NCBI GenBank assembly: GCA_035512595.1
Contig: DATKDU010000479.1
Span: 1 to 9,068, forward strand
Reading direction: 5' to 3'
Source: DATKDU01 sp035512595
GTDB lineage: Bacteria > Planctomycetota > Planctomycetia > Pirellulales > Pirellulaceae
Length of the DNA stretch: 9,068 nucleotides
This document shows positions 1-5,542 of this stretch, piece after piece. Positions within the stretch are counted from its first letter, which is position 1; every line of letters starts with the position of its first letter. The position numbers and the translations under genes were made by a program. The notes under the pieces were generated by a model that saw only the letters and a list, made by a program, of their open reading frames with translations, was not told where the DNA came from and ran no database searches.

Positions 1-104
1 TCGATCCGCTCGTGCAGCGGCTTGTCCTGCCCCGCGGCAGTGCCAAGAAACAACGCTGCCACGAGCAGCGGCCAGACGACGATGCGGCAGACAACCCTGA
101 GCAT
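1..104 (-). CDS. N-terminus of exported protein (possible DUF1549-type), gene cut by window edge
   Basis: Reading the minus strand from the ATG at 104 gives 34 codons that run off the left edge. They begin MLRVVCRIVVWPLLVAALF and continue with LGTAAGQDKPLHERID. This is a standard Sec signal peptide: an Arg near the start, a hydrophobic core at about residues 8-20, and a likely cleavage site after Thr-Ala-Ala. A GAGG ribosome binding site lies 6 bases upstream of the ATG and supports the start. The mature start, 'KPLHERID', resembles the opening of planctomycete DUF1549/DUF1553 (PSD1-type cytochrome-like) proteins, which often begin with PLHxRID. That match rests on about eight residues and is only a suggestion. 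The gene diverges from the DUF1559 gene across a 254-base spacer (105-358), which holds a repeat-unit inverted array and only weak promoter-like sequence. Confidence 0.6.
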   Translation of the reverse strand, partial: MLRVVCRIVVWPLLVAALFLGTAAGQDKPLHERI

Positions 105-228
105 CGCAAACCTCAATCCAGGCGGGAAACGAACGGCGGGACCCATACAGGGGCGTTGATGATTAGTGTAAAGGATGGATCGGTCGGTGGGAAGCGAAAA
201 GTGGAGTTCAACGGAGGGCGACGGGAAG

Positions 229-310
229 GACAGGAAGATGGGGGACAGGAAAATGGGGGACAAACGGGCGGCTATTTTCCTGTCTTTCATTTTCCTGTCT
301 CATTTCCCGC
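229..310. repeat. Inverted array of a 15-base unit, copy A
   Basis: The left arm has two full tandem units, GACAGGAAGATGGGG (229-243) and GACAGGAAAATGGGG (244-258), and a third that starts GACA and then diverges (259 on). The right arm carries the same unit inverted: on the minus strand, GACAGGAAAATGAAA (299-285) followed by GACAGGAAAATAG (284-272). The arms enclose a spacer of about 13 bases and could form a long imperfect hairpin or cruciform. It lies in the divergent intergenic region, about 50 bases before the DUF1559 start. Related elements with the same unit length occur at 3084-3184 and 5450-5530. Confidence 0.8.
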
Positions 311-358
311 GGAGACTTGCTGGCTTTCGCGGGCACGCATGCAGATACTGAACGGTGC

Positions 359-1297
359 ATGACCACCGACACCAAGCCCGTTGCAGAGAGCGAGCCTACC
401 CAGCGGCCGCCGCAGTTCGGCATCTGGCAAATGCTGGTGATCGTCGCCTGCTGCGGGATCGTGCTGACGGGTTGGCGGAAGAATCTGGAGTTGCTCCACG
501 CAGTCGAGGGGGTCATTTTTGCCGCCGTCATCGCCGGCATTGCGGCAATTCTGCTCCTCCTGTTCCGCAACTGGATGAAACCATGGGCGGAAGCCACGGT
601 GGCACTGCTGATTGCGACCGTATTGTTTGCGGCGGTCGCACCGGAGCCGCGTCGTTACGGCGGAGCCCGCCGCGAGCAGTGCGGTCACAACCTGAGGTGG
701 ATTGGCGTCGCGCTACATAGCTATCATGACGTCTACCATTCGTTTCCGCCGGCTTACGTTGCCGACGAAAAGGGTCGCCCCATGCACAGTTGGCGGGTGT
801 TGCTGCTGCCGTTTCTCGAGCAGCAGCCACTATACGATCAGTACCGCTTCGACGAGCCGTGGGACGGGCCAAACAACCGACGGCTACACCAGCAGTTAGT
901 CCACGTGTATCAATGCCCCGGCGGCCCTAGAGAACCGGCCCGGCGCGACGACACTCAAACCAGTTACCTCGTCGTCGTCGGCCCCCGTACCGCCTTTCCC
1001 GAAGACAAGTGCGTCGCACTCAGCGACATCACTGACGATCACGGCAACACGATCCTCGTCGTCGAAGTCGCCAACAGCGGCATTCACTGGATGGAGCCGC
1101 GGGATTTGCACGTGACGCAGATGGACCCGCAGGTCAATCCTTCGCGCGGCCAGGGGATTTCGAGCAAGCATCGCGGCGGCGCGAACGTGGTGATGGTCGA
1201 TGGCACGGTCGAGTTTCTCGACGCCAAATTGCTGACGGCAGATCAGATCGAAGCGATGCTGACGATTGCGGGGGGCGAGAAGGTGAAAACGCCGTAG
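359..1297 (+). CDS. DUF1559 / H-X9-DG domain membrane protein
   Basis: A 312-residue protein of the DUF1559 family, which is greatly expanded in planctomycetes and has no settled biochemical role; many members are pilin- or pseudopilin-like surface proteins. The family core starts near residue 108 with CGHNLRWIGVALHSYHD. It continues with the typical 'SFPPAYV ... SWRVLLLPFLEQQPLYDQY ... EPWDGPNNRRL' stretch. It ends with the H-X9-DG motif, His271 to Asp281-Gly282, within HRGGANVVMVDGTVEFLD. The N-terminus is unusual: instead of one prepilin-type helix there are three hydrophobic segments, about 21-39, 50-69 and 77-95. The ATG at 359 was chosen because the upstream TTG at 317 adds 14 residues of unlikely character and lies next to repeat DNA. 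The TTG does have a nearby GGAG, though, so the start is not certain. The stop TAG is followed by a paired hairpin repeat. Confidence 0.88.
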   Translation: MTTDTKPVAESEPTQRPPQFGIWQMLVIVACCGIVLTGWRKNLELLHAVEGVIFAAVIAGIAAILLLLFRNWMKPWAEATVALLIATVLFAAVAPEPRRYGGARREQCGHNLRWIGVALHSYHDVYHSFPPAYVADEKGRPMHSWRVLLLPFLEQQPLYDQYRFDEPWDGPNNRRLHQQLVHVYQCPGGPREPARRDDTQTSYLVVVGPRTAFPEDKCVALSDITDDHGNTILVVEVANSGIHWMEPRDLHVTQMDPQVNPSRGQGISSKHRGGANVVMVDGTVEFLDAKLLTADQIEAMLTIAGGEKVKTP

Positions 1298-1304
1298 CCG
1301 ATTA

Positions 1305-1400
1305 GTAGGTCCCTTCTGCCGGAAGGGACCTTGGAGATGCGCAAGCGGACCGGGAGTTCGACGTCGTTCGAGGTCCCGCTCGGCAAGCGGGACCTACTAC
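1305..1400. repeat. Head-to-head pair of REP-like hairpins (GTAGGTCCC family)
   Basis: The first hairpin starts with GTAG at 1305: AGGTCCCTTC (1307-1316), a 5-base loop, then GAAGGGACCT (1322-1331). The second has AGGTCCCGCT (1371-1380), a 5-base loop and AGCGGGACCT (1386-1395), followed by ACTAC, so on the minus strand it also starts GTAGTAGGTCCC. The two are therefore the same element in opposite orientation around a spacer of about 39 bases, like the paired REP units called BIMEs in enterobacteria. The outer arms TAGTAGGTCCC and GGGACCTACTA also match each other. It fills most of the gap between the DUF1559 and Tat-signal genes and could act as an mRNA 3' structure. Neither hairpin has a T-tract. 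Confidence 0.8.
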
Positions 1401-1483
1401 AGGCAGGCGAGACGTCTGCCCCGCGAGCGGATACACTAACAGGTAGGTCACATGCCACCTCGTCTCTCGGAGGAGGATCTCTC

Positions 1484-3007
1484 ATGTTCGCTCCAGCTTC
1501 TCGTCGGGCGTTTCTCAGGTCGGCTGCCGGTGCGGCCGCGATCACCACATTGCCGCAGCTCGATTTCCTCGGCCAATTGCCGCGGGTCTCGGCACAGGAC
1601 GCCAAACCTGATCCAAAATCGGTGCAATTCAATCCGGAGATCGAGCCGCTGGTGCAGTTGCTGGAAGAAACGCCGCGGAACAAGCTGCTGGAAGCGGTGG
1701 GCGCGAAGGTGAAAGGGGGCACGACCTACCGCGAAGTCCTCGCGGCACTGCTGCTGGCCGGCGTGCGAAACATCCAGCCGCGGCCGAGCGTGGGCTTCAA
1801 GTTCCACGCGGTGCTGGTGGTCAACTCGGCCCACCTGGCCGCCATGTCGAGCCCCGACGAGCATCGCTGGCTGCCGATCTTCTGGGCCCTCGATGAATTC
1901 AAGGGGTCGCAGGCCCGCGACGTGCAGGAAGGCGACTGGACGATGTCTCCAGTGAACGAGGAGCGCGTCCCGCCGGCGCACCTGGCGAAGCAGCAATTCA
2001 TCGAGGCGATGGACCAGTGGGACGAGGCGAAGGCGGATGCCGCGGTCGCTGCTCTGGCCCGCACGGCCAGCAGCAATGAGCTGTTCGACATTTTCTCCCG
2101 CTACGGCGCTCGCGACTTCCGCTCGATCGGGCACAAGGCGATCTACGTCGCCAACTCGTGGCGGACGCTGCACTGCATCGGCTGGCAACACGCCGAGCCG
2201 GTCCTGCGGTCGCTGGCCTACGCCCTGCTCAACCACCAGGGGGAAGGCAATCCGGCGCAAAACGATTTCACCGCCGACCGGCCGATGCGGGATAACCTGT
2301 CGCGCGTCAAGAAAATCCGCCCCGAGTGGCAAGACGGCAAACTCGACGAGCAGGCGACCAAGGACATCCTGGCGACCGTCTACGGCAGCAGCAGCAGCGA
2401 CATGTGCGAGCTGGTCGTCGAGATGCTCAACAAGGGGGTCGCTCCGCAGTCGATCTGGGACGGCCTGTTGTGCGGCGCCGGCGAGCTGCTGATGCGGCAG
2501 CCCGGCATCGTCGGCATTCACACGCTGACGACGACGAACGCCCTGCGGTATGCCTACGAAACGGCCGGCGACGACGAGACGCGGCAATTGATGCTGCTCC
2601 AGAATGCCGCGTTTCTGCCCATGTTCCGGCAGGGGATGGTCAACCGCGGCAAGATCCAGGAGCGGAAGCTGCTGGAGCTTCAGCCGGCCGAGAGCACGGC
2701 CGGCGCGTCGATGGAGGACATCTTCGCCAAGGTGAGCGGCAATCGGATGGAGGCGGCGTCGCTGACCCTCGGCTACGCGATGCGGCACGAGGACCCCAAG
2801 GCGTTCATCGATCACGCGCGGACGCTGATCTTCCTGAAGGGGAACGACTCGCACGACTACAAGTTCAGCTCGGCCGTGCTGGAGGATTACGCCCACGTCT
2901 CGCGGCCGTGGCGCGACCGGTTCCTGGCCACCAGCGTCTTCAACCTCACCGGCAGCGGCGACCGCGACAACCCGCTCGTCGAGCGGACGCGAGCGGCCCT
3001 GGCGTAG
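1484..3007 (+). CDS. Tat-exported protein of unknown function
   Basis: A 507-residue protein whose family I do not recognise. The start is the ATG at 1484, preceded by a strong GGAGGAGG (1469-1476) at 7 bases; in-frame sequence further upstream is repeat DNA. The N-terminus is a twin-arginine signal, SRRAFLRSAAGAAAITTLPQ (Arg7-Arg8, Phe10-Leu11), with a plausible cleavage after Val-Ser-Ala37. It should therefore be folded, perhaps with a cofactor, before export. The mature part looks mostly alpha-helical and soluble. It has several histidines in helical contexts: His217, His230, His236 and His251 in the stretch GHKAIYVANSWRTLHCIGWQ and just after it, plus more near the C-terminus (RHEDPKAFIDHA, DSHDYKF, DYAHVSRPW). 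Metal or haem binding is possible but unproved. The stop codon TAG is part of the GTAG that opens the next repeat. Confidence 0.85.
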   Translation: MFAPASRRAFLRSAAGAAAITTLPQLDFLGQLPRVSAQDAKPDPKSVQFNPEIEPLVQLLEETPRNKLLEAVGAKVKGGTTYREVLAALLLAGVRNIQPRPSVGFKFHAVLVVNSAHLAAMSSPDEHRWLPIFWALDEFKGSQARDVQEGDWTMSPVNEERVPPAHLAKQQFIEAMDQWDEAKADAAVAALARTASSNELFDIFSRYGARDFRSIGHKAIYVANSWRTLHCIGWQHAEPVLRSLAYALLNHQGEGNPAQNDFTADRPMRDNLSRVKKIRPEWQDGKLDEQATKDILATVYGSSSSDMCELVVEMLNKGVAPQSIWDGLLCGAGELLMRQPGIVGIHTLTTTNALRYAYETAGDDETRQLMLLQNAAFLPMFRQGMVNRGKIQERKLLELQPAESTAGASMEDIFAKVSGNRMEAASLTLGYAMRHEDPKAFIDHARTLIFLKGNDSHDYKFSSAVLEDYAHVSRPWRDRFLATSVFNLTGSGDRDNPLVERTRAALA

Positions 3008-3027
3008 GACAGGTTTCCAACCTGTCC
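3004..3027 (+). repeat. REP-like hairpin, GTAGGACAGG family, copy 1
   Basis: GTAG at 3004-3007 runs straight into the perfect stem GGACAGGTT (3007-3015), loop TCC, AACCTGTCC (3019-3027). The TAG of the upstream gene's stop codon lies inside the GTAG. The same element, differing only in the loop, occurs in opposite orientation at 6898-6923. It may stabilise the 3' end of the upstream mRNA. Confidence 0.8.
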
Positions 3028-3038
3028 AGTGTTCCTAG

Positions 3039-3060
3039 CCGGAGGCAAACATGCCTCCGG
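3039..3060. repeat. Second hairpin, 9-base stem
   Basis: CCGGAGGCA (3039-3047), loop AACA, TGCCTCCGG (3052-3060): a perfect stem only 11 bases after the previous hairpin. The two probably form one compound intergenic element. There is no T-tract, so it does not look like a classic intrinsic terminator. Confidence 0.7.
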
Positions 3061-3083
3061 GACAGGCACGAGACGAAGTGGAT

Positions 3084-3184
3084 GGCAGAAAAATTGGGGG
3101 CAGAAAAATGGGCTGGCAAATGCGAAGCCCGGCCCCCTTATCTTTCCGGTATTTTTCTGTCCTCCATCTTTCTGCCCTTCTGCC
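3084..3184. repeat. Inverted array of a 15-base unit, copy B
   Basis: The left arm has two tandem 15-base units, GGCAGAAAAATTGGG (3084-3098) and GGCAGAAAAATGGGC (3099-3113). The right arm, on the minus strand, reads GGCAGAAAGATGGAG then GACAGAAAAAT (3176-3151), with an extra partial unit GGCAGAAG at 3184-3177. The unit differs from that of copy A mainly by G/A changes at two positions. The spacer of about 37 bases is unrelated to those of copies A and C. An ATGACTGCCGAGC sequence follows directly (see 3188-3250). Confidence 0.8.
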
Positions 3185-3187
3185 GCC

Positions 3188-3250
3188 ATGACTGCCGAGC
3201 GCGACAACCGACTCGCTTGCCAACGGCTGAGGCACTCGCTTAGAGTTTGA
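3188..3250 (+). other. Short open frame, possible remnant of a gene start
   Basis: An ATG at 3188 opens 20 codons (MTAERDNRLACQRLRHSLRV) and ends at TGA 3250. Its first 13 bases, ATGACTGCCGAGC, are identical to the start of the LRR gene at 5543. In both places the ATG lies exactly 12 bases after the CTGC that ends a conserved TTTCTGC block of the 15-base-unit element. It could be the leftover 5' end of a lost gene or part of a longer mobile repeat. There is no clear ribosome binding site and no evidence that it is translated. Confidence 0.2.
3217..3246 (+). promoter_or_regulatory. Candidate sigma70-like promoter
   Basis: TTGCCA (3217-3222) and TAGAGT (3241-3246), with an 18-base spacer, lie about 30 bases before the ATG of the TIGR03067-type gene. 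Each hexamer matches the bacterial consensus at about four of six positions. In sequence of this composition such matches arise by chance, so this is a weak call. Confidence 0.2.
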
Positions 3251-3277
3251 TTTCCACCCTTAATCGAGGAAATGTGA

Positions 3278-3724
3278 ATGACAGGTGTTCTGCTGTTGAT
3301 AACCGCAATTGCGGGTGTGATACCCAATGATGCAATTAAGGCGGAAGAGGCAAAGTTTCATGGCGACTGGGAAGTGGTCGAGATGGACCGCGGCGGAAGA
3401 AAGTTCCCTCGCGATTACCTTGAGAAGAGCTCTTTCGTAATTAAGGAAGGCGTTATCATCACCACCGATGGGGACGGGGACGAACAAAAGGCAAGGTTCA
3501 AAGTCGATCCATCCAAAAAGCCAAAGACGATCGAGTTGTCGGTACTTGATGCGTTCGGACGGGAAAGACCCAACGCAGCGCCAGTTCTTGGAATTTACGA
3601 ATTCGACGGCGACACGCTAAAGCTTGCGTGGCGAAAGGGGGGCGGCGCTCGCCCGGAAGACTTCGAGCCCGTCCAAGATGATCGTCAATTGGTGCGAACG
3701 ACACTGAAGAAAAAAGGCAAGTGA
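3278..3724 (+). CDS. TIGR03067-type small exported protein
   Basis: A 148-residue protein matching the pattern of the planctomycete TIGR03067 domain. It has FHGDWEVVEMDRGGRKFP near residues 27-44, the 'DPSKKPKTIELSV' stretch in the middle, then GIYEFDGDTLKLAW and a closing ARPEDFE. Family members are usually small exported proteins with a lipocalin-like beta fold suggested; their ligand and role are unknown. The N-terminus (MTGVLLLITAIAGVI) is hydrophobic and probably a signal peptide, but it has no basic residue before the core. The start is firm: an in-frame TGA directly precedes the ATG, and GAGGA lies 7 bases upstream. Its codons use more A and T at third positions than the neighbouring genes do, which may mean recent acquisition or low expression. 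Confidence 0.85.
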   Translation: MTGVLLLITAIAGVIPNDAIKAEEAKFHGDWEVVEMDRGGRKFPRDYLEKSSFVIKEGVIITTDGDGDEQKARFKVDPSKKPKTIELSVLDAFGRERPNAAPVLGIYEFDGDTLKLAWRKGGGARPEDFEPVQDDRQLVRTTLKKKGK

Positions 3725-3738
3725 GTCAGCATCGCACT

Positions 3739-3837
3739 CGTTCCCAAGGTCCCTTGGGGACGCCCGCTGCGAAGCTCTGCTTCCCAGTGGCGAAGGGAGC
3801 TTCGGAGACGCGCGTGCGCAAGCAGAGCCTGGGGTAC
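3739..3837. repeat. Cluster of degenerate palindromes (CGTTCCC... type)
   Basis: CGTTCCCAAGG (3739-3749) pairs with CCTTGGGGACG (3752-3762) with one G-T mismatch. Further on, GCTCTGCTT (3774-3782) pairs with AAGCAGAGC (3820-3828), and CCCAG/CTGGG blocks lie beside these arms. The pieces look like worn copies of palindromes of the CGTTCCC...GGGAACG type that occur between genes in many bacteria. The cluster fills the first third of the 288-base gap before the helix-turn-helix gene. Confidence 0.55.
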
Positions 3838-3868
3838 GACTAAAGGCCGTCAAGGCAGCACGGAAAAA

Positions 3869-3956
3869 TTGCGCGTTTACGCAACGTCTGTACACATACG
3901 GCTTTGCGATCGGTCCGCGCTGCCCAAGCGAGCTCGCCAGTGACCAAAGGTGTCAC
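3869..3956 (+). promoter_or_regulatory. Candidate upstream control region of the helix-turn-helix gene
   Basis: Two small dyads lie upstream of the gene at 4013: TTGCG-N6-CGCAA (3869-3884) and GTGAC-N7-GTCAC (3940-3956). A weak promoter-like pair, TTGCGC and TACACA with 16 bases between, overlaps the first dyad. The sites could be operators, possibly for the helix-turn-helix protein itself. Dyads this short are common by chance, so this is tentative. Confidence 0.2.
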
Positions 3957-4012
3957 ACCCCCTGGTCTAATACCCTGGTGTTCACTAGTCCCCAAGCGCC
4001 AGGAGACCTGCC

Positions 4013-5320
4013 ATGACTGCCGCCCTGCTCGAAAACGACCGGATCAAGGACCGCCGCAACCAGTTCCGCCGCGAAGAATCCCGGCGGACGTTTCTGGGAA
4101 ACCTCGACGATGGCAGAGTGGGAATTGCGGACTGCGGATTGTTGGAGGTCCCGCCGATCGTCGAACCTCCGCTCGCGGCGCCGCCGACTCACGAGCCCGT
4201 CGAGCCGATTGCGGACACTCCCCCGCCCCCCGAATCCGCAATTCCCAATCCGCAACTGGCAATCGATCCGGCCGCCGCCGAGTTGCTGTCCGATTCCAGC
4301 GTCCGCGCGGCGCTCGGCGGCAAAGTTCCCAGCCGCCGCAATCGGGACATTTTTCGCGCGGTGATCGTCGCCCGCCGCTCCCAGCGCGAGGTGGCCGCCG
4401 AGCATGGCATCACGCAGCCGCGCGTCAGCCAGATCGTGCAGCAAGTCACCGCCTGGCTGTCGGAAAACCTCGTCGAGCAGGACCGGCCGCGGAGCGGACT
4501 GGCGCAGATTCAGATTGCCGAGAACCTCGTCCGCATGCAGTACGACCACCTGTATGGCGCCGCACTGGACCTCTTGCACGGCCGCACCAGCGAGGCCCCC
4601 GCCGACGCCGATGGTCAAGACAAGCCGCCGAGCCACAAGCCCAATGCCGCATTCCTGAATACGGCCCTGCGGGTGGTGAACTCGCGGGCCAAGTTCGAGG
4701 GGGTCAACGGCCGGGCGGCGCGGAGGGCGATGGACGAGGCCGAGCAGCGGGGAATCTCGATGTTCGGCCCAACGAACGACAACCTGCGGCGGGACGACGG
4801 CAGCACGCCGCAGCCGGCCGAGAAGTCCCCTTCGAGCCCCTCTTATAACCCCTTATCGCGCTTGGCAGAGCTTGAGGAGGAGGAGTGCGCGACCGCCGAG
4901 GAGGTAAGTGAAGGCTTCCGCGAGGCTTACGAGCCATATCGGGAGTGGTTTCCGGGCGACTTCACGGCCCGCGCCGCCTATTATCAAACGCAGACCGAGC
5001 GGGCCTTTGGTCCGCCCCCCGATGACGAGGATCCCCGCGACCTGGAGTGCGACAACATCGAGTTGATCCACAAGTGGGACCTGATGGCGGCCGAGGCGCA
5101 CGCGGAAGCGTGCCAGCAAGCGGCTCGCGAGCCGCAGGAGCATTGGCCGCCGGAGCGATTGGCCGCGCTGCGGCGCAAGTTGCTGATCGAGATCCTGAAA
5201 CGCGAACGCTCAGTCAAGGTGGACAGCGATGCCGAGGGCTTGCTGCGATGCCTGGAGTACGACGATGCCAGCGGCCGCTTTGGCTGGGACCTGCGGTTTA
5301 TGGCGATGGCCGGCTCGTAG
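4013..5320 (+). CDS. Helix-turn-helix protein of unknown function
   Basis: A 435-residue protein I cannot assign to a named family. The ATG at 4013 has AGGAGA (4001-4006) 6 bases upstream. Residues 1-35 are charged (MTAALLENDRIKDRRNQFRR). Residues about 40-85 form a proline-rich linker encoded partly by an inverted repeat. Residues 109-149 contain a convincing helix-turn-helix: the region SQREVAAEHGITQPRVSQIV (123-142) has the spacing of a sigma-region-4 or homeodomain-like DNA-binding unit, so it likely binds DNA. The second half is acidic and helical, with LAELEEEE, then EPYREWFPGDFTARAAYYQT, and a last segment rich in Glu, Arg and Leu. It has no membrane segment or signal peptide. It could be a stand-alone regulator, or a DNA-binding partner such as a small-terminase or transposition helper; no phage or transposon gene lies nearby to support the latter. 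Confidence 0.75.
   Translation: MTAALLENDRIKDRRNQFRREESRRTFLGNLDDGRVGIADCGLLEVPPIVEPPLAAPPTHEPVEPIADTPPPPESAIPNPQLAIDPAAAELLSDSSVRAALGGKVPSRRNRDIFRAVIVARRSQREVAAEHGITQPRVSQIVQQVTAWLSENLVEQDRPRSGLAQIQIAENLVRMQYDHLYGAALDLLHGRTSEAPADADGQDKPPSHKPNAAFLNTALRVVNSRAKFEGVNGRAARRAMDEAEQRGISMFGPTNDNLRRDDGSTPQPAEKSPSSPSYNPLSRLAELEEEECATAEEVSEGFREAYEPYREWFPGDFTARAAYYQTQTERAFGPPPDDEDPRDLECDNIELIHKWDLMAAEAHAEACQQAAREPQEHWPPERLAALRRKLLIEILKRERSVKVDSDAEGLLRCLEYDDASGRFGWDLRFMAMAGS
4119..4264. repeat. Heptamer-unit inverted repeat inside the coding region
   Basis: TGGGAATTGCGGA (4119-4131) is the exact inverse of TCCGCAATTCCCA (4235-4247). Around these arms a 7-base rhythm is visible. The plus strand from 4124 reads ATTGCGG, ACTGCGG, ATTG. 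The minus strand from 4263 reads ATTGCCA, GTTGCGG, ATTGGGA, ATTGCGG, ATTCGGG. A further direct copy, ATTGCGGAC, occurs at 4208-4216. The repeat encodes parts of the proline-rich linker (GIADCGL, PIADT, SAIPNPQLAI) without breaking the frame. The layout matches the heptamer hairpin at 7561-7633. Confidence 0.65.
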
Positions 5321-5324
5321 TCAT

Positions 5325-5397
5325 GTAGCGTGGGACCAGCTCGCCTCGGCGAGCGCCGGCCCACAGGAAACACGCGACGGTCAGGGTGGGCCGGCGC
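5325..5397 (+). repeat. REP-like hairpin left of the LRR gene
   Basis: GTAG (5325-5328) precedes an imperfect hairpin: GTGGG (5330-5334) pairs with CCCAC (5360-5364), and the inner stem is GCTCGCC (5339-5345) with GGCGAGC (5348-5354). Next to it, GCGCCGGCCCAC (5353-5364) is repeated inverted as GTGGGCCGGCGC (5386-5397). A near-identical inverted copy of the core lies at 6854-6875 on the far side of the LRR gene. Confidence 0.65.
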
Positions 5398-5449
5398 GTC
5401 GCTGACGTGCGTTGAGCACTCGTTGCCTGGAAGTTTGGGAATGTGTGTT

Positions 5450-5530
5450 GGCGGAAGAATTGTCGGCAGAAAAATAGGAGCGCTAGCGCCCTCCTTGCCT
5501 TCCATTTGTTTTTGCCCTCCATTTTTCTGC
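5450..5530. repeat. Inverted array of a 15-base unit, copy C
   Basis: Left arm units are GGCGGAAGAATTGTC (5450-5464) and GGCAGAAAAATAGGA (5465-5479). Inside the spacer is the perfect palindrome GGAGCGCTAGCGCCC-like block (core GCGCTAGCGC, 5480-5489). The right arm on the minus strand reads GCAGAAAAATGGAG then GGCAAAAACAAATGGAA (5530-5500), the second unit expanded to 17 bases. The element is the most decayed of the three copies. It sits 12 bases before the LRR gene start and occupies its probable promoter and leader region. Confidence 0.75.
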
Positions 5531-5542
5531 TACTCTGGTGAT

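Noticed and set aside
142..172. Promoter for the minus-strand gene (TTTACA with a TATGGG or TGTATG box)
   Set aside because: The -10 candidates match at only about three positions or need a 19-base spacer, too weak to list.
229..310. CRISPR array
   Set aside because: Units are contiguous with no spacers between them and are mirrored across a centre; no cas gene is present.
12..362. Plus-strand frame of 116 codons at the left edge
   Set aside because: It runs antisense through a signal-peptide gene and then across a repeat array; the composition is not protein-like.
1448..2896. Long open frame of 482 codons on the minus strand, opposite the Tat-signal gene
   Set aside because: It is the antisense shadow of a GC-rich gene. 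Its translation is rich in Arg, His and Gln with no domain, whereas the plus strand has a strong ribosome binding site and Tat signal.
2326..3243. Plus-strand frame of 305 codons overlapping the end of the Tat-signal gene
   Set aside because: Translation is Arg- and Ala-rich, runs through repeat DNA, and has no family resemblance.
3904..4848. Plus-strand frame of 314 codons overlapping the helix-turn-helix gene
   Set aside because: Arg-, Ala- and Pro-rich low-complexity translation with no recognisable motif; the frame starting at 4013 has a proper ribosome binding site and a helix-turn-helix.
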